From assembly GCF_017052585.1 (NCBI RefSeq), contig NZ_JAFFHZ010000001.1, positions 248,001 through 312,000 of the forward strand: a DNA stretch of 64,000 bases. The letters are read 5' to 3'. This DNA comes from Paenibacillus apiarius. Lineage in GTDB: Bacteria > Bacillota > Bacilli > Paenibacillales > Paenibacillaceae. The notes beneath the pieces were generated by a model. The model was not told the origin of the DNA, searched no databases, and saw nothing but the letters and a program-made list of their open reading frames with translations. How positions within the stretch are numbered: position 1 is the stretch's first letter; every line of letters begins with the position of its first letter. Positions 10,301-18,091 of this stretch are shown here, piece by piece. The position numbers and the translations under genes were made by a program.

Positions 10301-11356
10301 GTCCGACAGCACGATCGTGCAGCAGTCGACGCGGCCCGCTTCTTCCAATAACAACGGATATAAAGGCTCCTCTTCAATCAGCTGGGAGTCCGAGAGCAGC
10401 ACGACGTAGCAAGGTATCTCCATCTTCTTCTGGCCGGATGTCTGGAAGCTCTTGCGCCGGTTGAGCAGACTGAACAGTAGATCGGCTAGTTGATGCGCCG
10501 TACTGCGGCGGTCAGCCATATACCGCTGCGTCCGCTCGTCATCCCACGTATGCGGCAGCCAGCGCATCCAGTTCCATTCTTCCTCTTCCCGCTCGTCATA
10601 AAATGCGGCAAGCTTCACTTCGTCCGGCGAATGCCGGGTCGTCAACTGAGCTACGATGACGCGAATCGCATTCAGAACGGATTCTCTGTCACCGACAACA
10701 CCGATTACCTTGGACTGATATAACGGCAAGGCAATCGGCGCATTGGCTACCGTGTTGAATTCAGATTCAACCTCATGCGCAGCTTCAATAAGCGGATCCC
10801 GTTCGTAGCCGTCAATCCGCGGCACTTCGATTGCAATATGAAACGGCACATCTCCCGTGCCGATACGGACATGCATGAAATCATCGTCCAGCGGCCCGCG
10901 TTCCCACAGGCTGCTGTTGCGGTTTTTCACGATTTGATAACAGACATCCGGGTCTCCATGGACACCATGCATCGCTGTCAACTGCTCGTGCTGCTTCTCA
11001 GTCAATTCGGAACGATGCTTATCCAACTGCGCGCGGTACATCTGGCTCCGTTCGAACTTCTTGCGTTCATACCCCTTCTTATTGCTTAAATACGTAAAGA
11101 AGGGGAGAGTGTACGATGTTAACATCATGACAATCGTAATCATCTGGAACATCAAATAGTTGCTGTTGCCCAATTTGCCGGACATCGACATATATATGTA
11201 AAATCCGATGCTGACGAGCGTCATGACGATAGGGATAATCATTGTGATTATCGCAAACGTCGGGCGCGTCGGCTCGGCAGGAGGTCTTAATATTTCGAGC
11301 TTCTCTTTAGGCAGCGTCGGTTTAATTCTAGGTGACCTCTGGTACATCACGTTCAC
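7355..11356 (-). CDS. essC: EssC/EccC-type FtsK/SpoIIIE ATPase of type VII secretion
   Basis: About 1333 residues. Two TM helices lie near residues 30-95 and three P-loop domains follow. Domain 1 has GTTGSGKS (about 484) with Walker B LVIIIDEFAQL. Domain 2 has GMPGTGKTT (about 825). Domain 3 has a degenerate P-loop, SPMESGKTS (about 1110), lacking the first Gly. The N-terminal FHA domains of Staphylococcus and Bacillus EssC are missing, so it looks more like an EccC core. The start is set to the GTG at 11356, nine bases after GAGGAG; the upstream TTG directly abuts that site. It is the motor that recruits and exports WXG100 substrates. Confidence 0.93.
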   Translation of the reverse strand: MNVMYQRSPRIKPTLPKEKLEILRPPAEPTRPTFAIITMIIPIVMTLVSIGFYIYMSMSGKLGNSNYLMFQMITIVMMLTSYTLPFFTYLSNKKGYERKKFERSQMYRAQLDKHRSELTEKQHEQLTAMHGVHGDPDVCYQIVKNRNSSLWERGPLDDDFMHVRIGTGDVPFHIAIEVPRIDGYERDPLIEAAHEVESEFNTVANAPIALPLYQSKVIGVVGDRESVLNAIRVIVAQLTTRHSPDEVKLAAFYDEREEEEWNWMRWLPHTWDDERTQRYMADRRSTAHQLADLLFSLLNRRKSFQTSGQKKMEIPCYVVLLSDSQLIEEEPLYPLLLEEAGRVDCCTIVLSDCKERLPMQCQLIVEVGPDRGASTHKTEEEGIQHQSFAIDHLSRDKADAFTRLMAPIRLKRSSASDIPTVLTLFDMIGIKEIDQLDAVGRWRLNRFPDTLPVPVGVRAGGKKIMLNLHDKIERNGHGPHGLIAGTTGSGKSEVLQSLVASLAAEFHPHELAFMLIDYKGGGMSNTFVDLPHVVGTITNLEGSLIERAKVSLRAELIRRQRILNDAGNLQHIDEYYKTDCQTVNPLPHLVIIIDEFAQLKKDQPEFMDELISIATIGRTLGVHLILATQKPGGVVDEKIWSNTRFRICLRVQSEGDSRDMLKIPNAAWITHPGRGYFQVGSDEVFEEMQFAWSGAPYLVKRDDEQSLRIQVNEVRLNGKQEPLLPGDAMATAFMEKEPPKQLQVFIEHVAAAAQRAGIRRLQGPWLPPLPEHLELADVLAKQKDDQSDWMPDAELRPAVGLVDDVMNQKQEALAINLEQGHIAVYGMPGTGKTTFAQTLLMSLASQLSPDEWHGYVVDMGRMMKDIAMLPHVGSVMLLEEDDRIKRLFRYLVNQVKERKEFISEAGVKTIASYRKVTRESIPNIVVVIDGYLTFRTTYPEENDILEYLLREGGSLAITFVITANRVTDIFEKVRSNIPNAVSFELADPSDYYFAVGRPMKAPSQLPPGRGLVKGAIPPLEFQTALPSGGLDETERIMALRNQMKALRAVWHGKEAPPIRPLPELVKLSDLVHAADNPRAIVEDEPFNVPVGIRSDDLEPFCIDLKEGPHFVVASPMESGKTSFLASWMLSLAYHASPEQVHIYAVDTRYRSEGLRALQDLPHMRGCATREEEIPLLIQKVHEQVQNRVQDGQEPALLFVMDDADYLCKQITDFAVKDQLSDIVRQGRDKNAHVILAGVPSDFPTFGVDWFNDVKAAQSGFLFGTIDANDLSFLRIPISESQSAGTGGTKMLPPGQGYFMRRKFTKIKAAFPYDELWTPATWPERICARWNVRV

Positions 11357-11385
11357 TAAGAACAACTCCTCGTCTCGATCGCTAA

Positions 11386-11715
11386 TTATTCGCCTGCCAG
11401 CTCCTTCTCATCTTGGAACAGCAACCTCCGCCCATAGGCGGGCACAGATTGGGCCGTGGTCGAGAAAGCGCGCTGCACGCGGACAAATGCGCCTTCACGG
11501 ACTCCCGCTTCCATAAGACGCTGTTGTTCTTGGACGACGAACCATAACCCTTCCGGTTGCTTCGCTTCCAATATGTATTGCACATGATTTTTAGGAGCTT
11601 CCCCATATAGCTTCAAGCCGAGGATTGCCTTCAATTGAAGTCCCGTGCTTTCGTCCGGCACCTCGATGTCAAACCAATCATGTCCCTGCCTTCCGGCGGC
11701 GACCGTCAGCATCAT
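11386..11715 (-). CDS. YukD/EsaB-like ubiquitin-fold protein
   Basis: A 109-residue protein. It opens with a beta strand (MLTVAAGRQGHDWFDIEVPD) followed by LKAILG and further beta segments, consistent with the YukD/EsaB ubiquitin-like fold. Family members are small cytoplasmic T7SS components encoded next to the ATPase, which is the arrangement here: the ATPase follows 29 bases later. It is the first gene of the operon, with a GGAAAGG-type site before an ATG pair. Confidence 0.75.
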   Translation of the reverse strand: MMLTVAAGRQGHDWFDIEVPDESTGLQLKAILGLKLYGEAPKNHVQYILEAKQPEGLWFVVQEQQRLMEAGVREGAFVRVQRAFSTTAQSVPAYGRRLLFQDEKELAGE

Positions 11716-11787
11716 CGTCCCTTTCCATCCTTTCCATGTCTGACTTATGATGATGATCGCAGAGCGCGTGCGTTATTTTCTAGGAAT

Positions 11788-11817
11788 ACTTTAGCACTGA
11801 TTGATTGCTTATATCAA
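11788..11817 (-). promoter_or_regulatory. Putative sigma-A promoter of the T7SS operon
   Basis: On the minus strand TTGATA (11817-11812) and TAAAGT (11793-11788) are separated by 18 bases and end 73 bases before the YukD-like start. The -10 box is imperfect. The rest of the 385-base gap between the T7SS and BMC operons (11716-12100) holds an AT-rich stretch and the hairpin at 11966-12008, and I see no gene in it. Confidence 0.4.
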
Positions 11818-11965
11818 TACGAGACAGGCTTCCTGTCTTCTTACGATTGTAACAGAATTAATACGGCTGCACTCCTATATTGTATATATTGGAATTGCTT
11901 CTTTTCAATATGTCTTGAGGCGCGTTTGTGCCGCAAGTCACAAATTCCTCACAAACAGCAAAATA

Positions 11966-12008
11966 CCACACCTTTGGATTTCCCGCTTCAGGATACCCAG
12001 AGGTGTGG
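11966..12008 (-). terminator. Hairpin downstream of the BMC operon
   Basis: CCACACCTTTGG pairs with CCAGAGGTGTGG across a loop of about 18 bases, and the minus strand continues with TATTTTGC. It lies about 95 bases beyond the last gene of the BMC operon and is the best terminator candidate for it. Confidence 0.6.
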
Positions 12009-12100
12009 TTGGACGAGTCGAAAGGATGCGTCTCTATACTAGCTCTTCTCTTGAATTGCAATGTTTGAAAAGGTTACTGAGAGTTTTTTGGAACAGTCTG

Positions 12101-12844
12101 TTAAAATTCGCTTGAACGGTAATCGAACGGATCGATCTGCTTCAATACGCTTAATTCCCGCGCAGTCGGCATCGGGGTAAAGCGAATGTCGTCGTACTTC
12201 ACTTCAAAGCCGGTGTTCTGCACGACCTCCTCCAACGAGGAAGTCGGATGAATGCTTTCCAGCATCAACGTTCCGTCTTTCATCGCGAACACGCACAGAG
12301 GGGTGACGATTCTCCACACATTGCCCCGCGTCGTCACGAAATCAACCTTCTCCACAAAAGTGCGCCGGTCGTGCTTCGTCCGCCAAATAATCGCTTTCTT
12401 CGCGGTCGGTATGAGCACGGCGCTTCCGGCTCCGCCGGGCAATCTGACCTTCGGCTTATGGTAGTCTCCAATGACGGAGGCGTTCACATTGCCCCGCGCA
12501 TCGAACTGCACGCCGCCCAGAAAGGCAACATCCAGCCCCCCGCGCATCGACAGGTCGAACACCTGCTCTAGAGGAAAATAAGCTTCCGCGCTGGCGAGCA
12601 AATCCGCTCCCGCAGAAGAATACGACGCTTTCTTAATCGAGGAAGGGTTGACGCCTCCCGGAATATTGAGATGGACGAGATTGGGCGCATGCAAATGCCG
12701 GGCCAGCATCATCGCCACCATCGGCATCTGGGAAGAAACGCCGTGAAACACTGTCTCTCCGTCTTGGAGCATGCGGGCAATCGCACATATCATCATGTCG
12801 CTCACTCTTGGTTGATTCGCCGCTAGATTCGCCGTGTTCACCAT
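12101..12844 (-). CDS. CoA-transferase-fold protein, beta subunit (IpdB/GctB-like)
   Basis: A 247-residue class I CoA-transferase beta-subunit fold. Recognisable motifs are GLDVAFLGGVQFDARGNVN, IGDYHKPKVRLPGGAG and FVEKVDFVTT. In glutaconate/acetate CoA-transferases a catalytic Glu sits in an ESG motif before this region. Here the corresponding stretch reads HLNIPGGVNPSS, with no Glu, so the protein may behave like IpdB-type hydrolases rather than a classical transferase. It overlaps the alpha subunit by seven bases, indicating coupled translation, and is the last gene of the BMC operon. Substrate unknown; an acyl-CoA made by the pathway is the natural guess. Confidence 0.8.
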   Translation of the reverse strand: MVNTANLAANQPRVSDMMICAIARMLQDGETVFHGVSSQMPMVAMMLARHLHAPNLVHLNIPGGVNPSSIKKASYSSAGADLLASAEAYFPLEQVFDLSMRGGLDVAFLGGVQFDARGNVNASVIGDYHKPKVRLPGGAGSAVLIPTAKKAIIWRTKHDRRTFVEKVDFVTTRGNVWRIVTPLCVFAMKDGTLMLESIHPTSSLEEVVQNTGFEVKYDDIRFTPMPTARELSVLKQIDPFDYRSSEF

Positions 12845-13674
12845 TTGCCACCTGCCCTTGTCCCGCTTCGGTCCTTGCTCTCGTAAGCTTGCACATACTG
12901 TTCAATTTCATCTGCCGTCTTCATGTTCACGAACCGTTCCAGCATCTTGAAATCCGCCTCGTAGCTCTTCTCGCAGGAGCACGGTGCGGCCCCCCGCGGA
13001 ACCAAAACGACAGACTGCACGAGAAAATGGGGGAGGTCCACGTGGTCGGGACGCATTCTCATTTTGCTCTTGGGCACGATTTTCTCGGTCGTCACAATGA
13101 CTTGCTTGGCTGCGCGGCTCATCAGCACGTCCTCGAATTTCGGGCCGGCAATGACGGCATTGCCATCCTCGTCGCATTCCTGCACATGCAGCACCGCCAC
13201 GTCTGGAACAATGGAGCGTACTACCGTAACCGGCTCGCCGCCGAACGGATTCGCGATGACTTGGAAATATTCGTTAGCCTCGATTAAATCTCCCGCCTTC
13301 AGTCCTGCCACAGGCATAAAAGGCGCGCCTGAAGCCGCGCCCCGCAGCGCGCAGATAACCGTGTAGCAAGCATGCTCGTGGCCTTGCACCTCGCCTCGTT
13401 CCACCGCTTTGCGGTAATGCATGGCCAGGCCGAATTCGGTCTCATAGCTGACAAATCCCGCATCTACCGACTGCACGCAGCCTGCCGCGCACAGCAGATC
13501 GATGTCGTGCGCGCCCGCTGTCTTCACAAGCCTTAAGCCGCGTTTTTTCTGTCTGACCAATTCGCGCACCATCGCCATCGGCGCACGGTGAAGCACATTG
13601 CCGCCGAGAGCCACGGTGTCGCCGTCGCGCACAAGGGCGGAAGCTTCTTGCAGACTCATTAATTTCCGACTCAT
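12838..13674 (-). CDS. CoA-transferase-fold protein, alpha subunit (IpdA/GctA-like)
   Basis: A 278-residue alpha subunit of the class I CoA-transferase family. It has an early GDTVALGGNVLHRAP strand-turn (about 18-32), GFVSYETEFGLAMHYRKAVE (about 73-92) and the PDVAVLHVQECDEDGNAVI motif (about 158-176). The Glu residues in YETEFG and AVERGEV resemble the region that supplies the catalytic Glu in IpdA. The C-terminal tail is hydrophilic. It forms a heteromer with the following beta subunit. The position inside a BMC operon is unusual and suggests late processing of the acyl-CoA product. Confidence 0.8.
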   Translation of the reverse strand: MSRKLMSLQEASALVRDGDTVALGGNVLHRAPMAMVRELVRQKKRGLRLVKTAGAHDIDLLCAAGCVQSVDAGFVSYETEFGLAMHYRKAVERGEVQGHEHACYTVICALRGAASGAPFMPVAGLKAGDLIEANEYFQVIANPFGGEPVTVVRSIVPDVAVLHVQECDEDGNAVIAGPKFEDVLMSRAAKQVIVTTEKIVPKSKMRMRPDHVDLPHFLVQSVVLVPRGAAPCSCEKSYEADFKMLERFVNMKTADEIEQYVQAYESKDRSGTRAGGKW

Positions 13675-13685
13675 TCTGTCACCAC

Positions 13686-15017
13686 CTATTTGATAGCGTT
13701 ACACGCGATATGAACGGCATCCCATACTCCGGCGAACGGCGGCGCATAGCACAGATCGACCATTCCCATCTCAGCCGCCTTCATGCGGTTATGAATCGCG
13801 ACGGCCAAAATATCGATGCGGAGCACGACCCCTTTCTCGCCGATGCCTTGCGCTCCGAGCAATACGCCCGTTTTTTTCTCATAGATGAGCTTCAAATGTA
13901 TGGGCGTCGGGTCAGGATAATATTTCGGATGATCGGCTGCGCTTACCCATACCGTGCCATAGTCTGCTGCAAGCCGCTTCGCATCCTCTTCCGACATTCC
14001 GGTTCGCCCGAGCTCAAGGCCAAGCACTTTGATCGCGGCGCTGCCCAGCGTGCCGATGAACTTCTCGTGCTTGCCGAGCAGGTTCACTCCGGTTATGCGT
14101 CCGCATTTGTTCGCTGTCGTGCCGAGCGGGATATAAGTGTTCTCTTCCATAACGCGGCTGTATACTTCCGCGCAATCTCCCGCTGCATAAATATCCTCCA
14201 CGCTCGTTCTCATCTCGCGATCGATGATGATGGCGCCGTTGCGGGCCAATCGTATATCGGTGCCTTTGACAAATCCGGTCGCAGGCTTGACGCCCACAGA
14301 CAGAATGACCAAATCCGCTTTATACGTCCCTCTATCCGTTCGTATTCCCGAGACCCGATCGGACCCGGTAATTTCCTCTACTTTTTCCCCGGTATTCAAG
14401 CTGACGCCTTTTGCCAGCAATTCCCGGGATGCGATATCGGTCAGCTCTGGATCGAACGTTTTGAGTATGCGGTCGCCCAGCTCGACGACCCGAACCCGTT
14501 TGCCGAGCTCGACCATCGCCTCGGCCACTTCGATGCCGATATATCCGCCGCCAACGATGACCACATCATGAATGTCCGGCGAAGCCACCTTTTCCTTCAG
14601 CACGATGCCGTCTTCCAGTGTCTTCAGCATATGCACGCCCGGCAGCTCCTTGCCTGGCAGTGGCGGCACGACAGGGACCGTACCGGTCGCGATCATCAAT
14701 TTGTCGTAATGGTCCAAAAACACTTTGTTCTTGTCTAAATCCTTCACCATAATCCGCTTGGACTCGGGGACGATCTTCATCACCTCATGCCGCAGGCGCG
14801 TATGAATCCCCGCTTGCTCGAACTGCTCGCGGGTGCGCGCAATCATTTTTCGGTAATCATCATTGGCGCCCGACACGTAATAAGGGAGACCGCAAGCGCC
14901 ATAAGATAAAAAACGGCCTTTTTCATACACGATGACTTCAGCATCCGGATCGGTGCGTTTGATTTTGGATGCGGCCGACATGCCTGCGGCAACACCGCCG
15001 ATAATGATGATTTTCAT
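13686..15017 (-). CDS. FAD/NAD(P)-dependent CoA-disulfide reductase / NADH oxidase-like
   Basis: A 443-residue pyridine nucleotide-disulfide oxidoreductase. The N-terminal FAD site is IIIIGGVAAGMSAASK, the redox Cys42 lies in SYGACGLPYY, the NAD site in VIVGGGYIGIEVAE, and the second FAD motif in DIYAAGDCAE. A single Cys at this position is typical of CoA-disulfide reductases and water-forming NADH oxidases. The ATG at 15017 follows GGAGGAGGCTGAT and is clearly the start. In the BMC operon it could recycle NAD+ for the aldehyde dehydrogenase or keep CoA reduced. No encapsulation tag is evident. Confidence 0.88.
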   Translation of the reverse strand: MKIIIIGGVAAGMSAASKIKRTDPDAEVIVYEKGRFLSYGACGLPYYVSGANDDYRKMIARTREQFEQAGIHTRLRHEVMKIVPESKRIMVKDLDKNKVFLDHYDKLMIATGTVPVVPPLPGKELPGVHMLKTLEDGIVLKEKVASPDIHDVVIVGGGYIGIEVAEAMVELGKRVRVVELGDRILKTFDPELTDIASRELLAKGVSLNTGEKVEEITGSDRVSGIRTDRGTYKADLVILSVGVKPATGFVKGTDIRLARNGAIIIDREMRTSVEDIYAAGDCAEVYSRVMEENTYIPLGTTANKCGRITGVNLLGKHEKFIGTLGSAAIKVLGLELGRTGMSEEDAKRLAADYGTVWVSAADHPKYYPDPTPIHLKLIYEKKTGVLLGAQGIGEKGVVLRIDILAVAIHNRMKAAEMGMVDLCYAPPFAGVWDAVHIACNAIK

Positions 15018-15018
15018 A

Positions 15019-16182
15019 TCAGCCTCCTCCTTCCTGCACAGCGTTAATTCTCGCCTCGGCCCGCTGCAGAGCCGCTTCTGCGCTCCGCAGCCCTTGAAAC
15101 GCTTCAAAGATCTCTTGATACAGCACGCCCATCACTTCGCCTGCCTGCACGAGCGAGGGCAGAGGCCGCGCGTGCTGCTCCAGCATACGGAGGTGAGCGC
15201 CATACCACGAATGCTCGTCCCCGTCACGTTCGTACGTGGATTGCCGCACCGGCGATCCGGCATGCGCTCCGATGATTCGATCCGCTTCCTTGGCGGAAAG
15301 ATACCGCAGCAGCGCATTCGCTTCAGCCTGCTTGGCGGATCGGGCGCTAATTCCGAAGCTCCAGGTAACGTTCCACGCGGTCTGCAGCGCGGCTACTCCG
15401 ACATCATCCAGCTCGAGGCACTCTTCGTTCAGCACCAGGCCGAGCTGACCGCCCCACGTAACGGCCGCCGCAACCCGGCGCTGCTGAAAAGCAAGCCGCA
15501 CTTCATCATTCCCGGATCGGTACGCGTCATCCGGGGCGAAATTTTTCAAGCCGATATATTTGTTTAACGCCGCTGCGCCGCGCTCGTTATTGAAAGCGGG
15601 ACGATGCGTAATCGGATCGAATATTTCGGTTCCTTCGCGGTAAAAGTACGGGAGCGCATCAAGAAATATTTCGCTCGGATGCGCTTTAAGCGCAATCCCC
15701 CGCATGCCGTGCCAGCCATCACACTGCCGGGCCATGCGAATGACGTCTTCCGTGGAGACGGCCGTTCCCGGCAGGGAGCCAGTACGCTCCAAGACGGCCG
15801 ATTTGCGGTACAGCACCATATGTCCGTCACAGAAGGAAGGGTAGAGGTATGTCGTTCCATCGCAATCCATTTCCTGCCGCACGGCGGGTAAGATGTCTCC
15901 GCCGTCCCATTCTTCGTCCGCCGGATAGAATACAGGAGCAAGAAAACCGCTCGCCGCATAATTCTTCAGCCATAGATGGCCTGCGATCATGACGATGTCA
16001 TACTCCTCGTCTCCGCGAAATACGGCGAACAACCGATCGCAATACGATTCCCACGGAATGATGTCGAATTGTACGCGAACCGCGTTCCGCTCTTCATACC
16101 GGGACAGGAAGCGGTGTCTGGAATCGACGTAAGCATAGACGGCCGGATCTCCTACGGCCAACACTTTCAAAGATTCGCTCAT
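15019..16182 (-). CDS. Family 1 solute-binding-protein homologue lacking a signal peptide
   Basis: A 387-residue protein with the fold signature of ABC sugar-binding proteins: YDIVMIAGHLWLKNYAASGF, YPSFCDGHMVLYRKSAV, AAVTWGGQLG. The start at 16182 is fixed by GGAGGGG four bases upstream, and the N terminus (MSESLKVLAVGDPAVYAY) has neither a signal peptide nor a lipobox. No permease is encoded beside it. It is therefore probably cytoplasmic, perhaps a ligand sensor or carrier in the BMC system. The C-terminal ~35 residues are an amphipathic Ala/Glu/Arg helix. The family call is reasonable; the role is unknown. Confidence 0.65.
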   Translation of the reverse strand: MSESLKVLAVGDPAVYAYVDSRHRFLSRYEERNAVRVQFDIIPWESYCDRLFAVFRGDEEYDIVMIAGHLWLKNYAASGFLAPVFYPADEEWDGGDILPAVRQEMDCDGTTYLYPSFCDGHMVLYRKSAVLERTGSLPGTAVSTEDVIRMARQCDGWHGMRGIALKAHPSEIFLDALPYFYREGTEIFDPITHRPAFNNERGAAALNKYIGLKNFAPDDAYRSGNDEVRLAFQQRRVAAAVTWGGQLGLVLNEECLELDDVGVAALQTAWNVTWSFGISARSAKQAEANALLRYLSAKEADRIIGAHAGSPVRQSTYERDGDEHSWYGAHLRMLEQHARPLPSLVQAGEVMGVLYQEIFEAFQGLRSAEAALQRAEARINAVQEGGG

Positions 16183-16198
16183 CTTTCCCCTCCGTTCT

Positions 16199-16474
16199 TC
16201 ATTGCGATTGCCGCGCGGCGGAAAATACAGGCTCGTTGTCGATGATGCCGACGACAAGCGCATCAATCGGCGCAGGCTTCGCAAGCGCTTGCTGGATATT
16301 GGCGCCCTCGGCTACGAGCACCAATTGATCCGTGCCCGCCCCGATCGTATCGGCAGCGACGATATACGTTTTCTGATCGGTGTAACACAGTTCAATGATA
16401 AGAAGCTTGTATCCTTGAAGCCCATCATATTTGCGCGTGGATATCATGTTCCCAACCACTTTGCCAATCTTCAT
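16199..16474 (-). CDS. EutN/CcmL-type BMC vertex pentamer protein
   Basis: A 91-residue protein of the BMC-P family. It starts MKIGKVVGNMISTRKYDGLQ, the classical opening of EutN/CcmL, and continues with GYKLLIIEL and a central VAADTIGAGTDQLVLVAEG. Such pentamers cap the twelve vertices of the shell. It is the only BMC-P gene in the window. It lies between pduL and the solute-binding-protein-like gene. Confidence 0.93.
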   Translation of the reverse strand: MKIGKVVGNMISTRKYDGLQGYKLLIIELCYTDQKTYIVAADTIGAGTDQLVLVAEGANIQQALAKPAPIDALVVGIIDNEPVFSAARQSQ

Positions 16475-16490
16475 CCCACAAGCCCCGCTT

Positions 16491-17174
16491 TCACCGCAAA
16501 ATTTCGAGCGTATCCCCCTGTTTGATGCCGAAAGCGTTGGAATCATCCGTATCGATGTGCATTTCCAGCGCATAGTCAGCGCGCACTTTAATCGATACGC
16601 AGTCCATAATTCCGCCTTTCGCGCCGGTTACCTTCACTTGTACCTTCTGGCCATGCTGAACACCGTATGCCCTGGCATCGGCAGGCGTCATATGAATATG
16701 GCGTTCGGCTATGATGCAGCCTTGTTCCAAGGTGATGGAGCCGTGCGGACCGGCAAGCTGCAGGCCGGGCGAGCCTGCGATACGCCCCGATTCCCTGACG
16801 GGCGGATGAACGCCCAGTCTGCGCGCCTCGCTGGCCGCGATTTCGATTTGCGTATTATTCCGGAACGGACCCAGAATGCGCACGTTCTCAATCACGCCTT
16901 TTGGACCGATGAGCGCAACCTTCTCGTTCGCTGCAAATTGCCCCGGCTGGGATATCTCCTTAAATTTGGTTAACGTCTTGCCTCTGCCGAACAGCAGCTC
17001 CATATGCTCTGCCGAGACGTGCACATGCCTCGCGGACACGCCGACCGGCACGAACCTCAGAGGCTCCCGGGCGGGAGCCAAGTCGTACCGTTCCAATTCT
17101 TCCATGATTAACTGGGTAATGTAGTCCGTTAGTTCCTTATTGACCTGTTCCGTCATTTTCATCACCGCTGTCAT
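16491..17174 (-). CDS. pduL: PduL-type phosphate propanoyl/acetyltransferase
   Basis: A 227-residue PduL phosphotransacylase converting acyl-CoA plus phosphate to acyl-phosphate plus CoA. Zinc-binding histidines are visible in ARHVHVS (His50, His52), ERHIHMTP (His159, His161) and EMHIDTDD (His206). The N terminus (residues 8-30, [19 protein letters not shown]) is an amphipathic helix like known encapsulation peptides. The ATG overlaps the stop of the preceding shell gene by four bases. It is the compartment's CoA-recycling enzyme. No acyl kinase is encoded nearby. Confidence 0.93.
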   Translation of the reverse strand: MTAVMKMTEQVNKELTDYITQLIMEELERYDLAPAREPLRFVPVGVSARHVHVSAEHMELLFGRGKTLTKFKEISQPGQFAANEKVALIGPKGVIENVRILGPFRNNTQIEIAASEARRLGVHPPVRESGRIAGSPGLQLAGPHGSITLEQGCIIAERHIHMTPADARAYGVQHGQKVQVKVTGAKGGIMDCVSIKVRADYALEMHIDTDDSNAFGIKQGDTLEILR

Positions 17175-17446
17175 TTCATTAATGGCAGAATCTTGACAAT
17201 ATCTCCATGCGGCCGCGGGATGACGTGTACGGCCACCAATTCTCCCACTCTTTGCACCGCTTCCGCTCCTACCTCTATCGCCGCTTTGACGGCGCCGACT
17301 TCCCCTTTGACCATGACGGTTACCAGCCCGGAGCCGATTTTCTCCGTCCCGACGATTTCCACGTTGGCCGCCTTCAGCATCGCGTCCGCCGCTTCAATCG
17401 CTGCCGTCAATCCCCTTGTTTCAATCATGCCCAGTGATTCATTCAT
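17171..17446 (-). CDS. BMC-H shell hexamer protein (copy 3 of tandem trio)
   Basis: A 91-residue single BMC domain of the PduA/CcmK type. It opens [20 protein letters not shown], has the pore-loop region [18 protein letters not shown] and ends in [13 protein letters not shown]. It is nearly identical along its length to the two genes upstream, differing mainly in the pore-flanking strand and the C terminus. It overlaps pduL by four bases. It forms the flat hexagonal tiles of the shell. Confidence 0.96.
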   Translation of the reverse strand: MNESLGMIETRGLTAAIEAADAMLKAANVEIVGTEKIGSGLVTVMVKGEVGAVKAAIEVGAEAVQRVGELVAVHVIPRPHGDIVKILPLMK

Positions 17447-17500
17447 ACGCGGCTTCCTCCTCTATGAGATAGGTCAGGATGAACCCGAACGGTTCATTCC

Positions 17501-17776
17501 TTATTTCAAGCAAGGCAGTATTTTGGCAACATCGCTGTGCGGTCTTGGAATGACATGCGCCGCCACCAGCTCCCCTAACCGCTGTACGGCATCCGCGCCC
17601 ACTTCCGTTGCGGCCTTGACCGCGCCCACATCGCCGCGGACAATAATCGTTACGAGCCCAGAACCGATTTTTTCCGTGCCCACGATTTCCACATTGGCTG
17701 CCTTCAGCATCGCATCCGCCGCTTCAATCGCTGCCGTCAACCCTCTCGTCTCAATGATTCCCAGTGATTCGTTCAT
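17501..17776 (-). CDS. BMC-H shell hexamer protein (copy 2 of tandem trio)
   Basis: A 91-residue BMC-H protein closely related to its two neighbours. Differences include [20 protein letters not shown] and the end [12 protein letters not shown] with a Cys near the C terminus. It is separated from copy 3 by 54 bases and from copy 1 by 38 bases, each gap holding only a ribosome site. The trio looks like recent tandem duplication with divergence, giving hexamers with slightly different surfaces. Confidence 0.96.
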   Translation of the reverse strand: MNESLGIIETRGLTAAIEAADAMLKAANVEIVGTEKIGSGLVTIIVRGDVGAVKAATEVGADAVQRLGELVAAHVIPRPHSDVAKILPCLK

Positions 17777-17814
17777 CTGAAAAGCCCCCTTCGGAAATTA
17801 AGTTGCCGTTTGTC

Positions 17815-18090
17815 TTACTTCACTGCAGAAAGAAGCTTGGCCACATCGCTGTGCGGGCGCGGGATGACATGAACAGCCACCAATTCACCTACGCGCTGCG
17901 CCGCCTCGGCTCCGACTTCAGCCGCCGCCTTGACCGCGCCCACATCGCCTTGCACCATGACGGATACGAGTCCGGAGCCGATTTTCTCCGTCCCGACGAT
18001 TTCCACGTTCGCCGCTTTCAGCATCGCATCCGCCGCTTCAATCGCCGCCGTCAACCCTCTCGTTTCAACAATAGCCAAAGATTGGTTCAT
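17815..18090 (-). CDS. BMC-H shell hexamer protein (copy 1 of tandem trio)
   Basis: A 91-residue BMC-H protein, [20 protein letters not shown], with pore region [18 protein letters not shown]. It follows the extended BMC protein by a single base and has an AGGAGG-type site inside that gene's end. It is probably one of the major shell subunits. Confidence 0.96.
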   Translation of the reverse strand: MNQSLAIVETRGLTAAIEAADAMLKAANVEIVGTEKIGSGLVSVMVQGDVGAVKAAAEVGAEAAQRVGELVAVHVIPRPHSDVAKLLSAVK

Positions 18091-18091
18091 T

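Noticed and set aside
7955-10351. Long plus-strand ORFs of 317 and 342 codons inside the essC region
   Set aside because: They mirror the EssC frame, are rich in Arg/His typical of antisense reading, and show no domain pattern.
12101-13674. Acetate or glutaconate CoA-transferase by simple family naming
   Set aside because: The usual beta-subunit catalytic Glu motif is not visible, so a specific transferase name would overstate the evidence.
13710-14738. 342-codon plus-strand ORF opposite the flavoprotein
   Set aside because: Antisense shadow of a clear FAD/NAD enzyme with conserved motifs on the minus strand.
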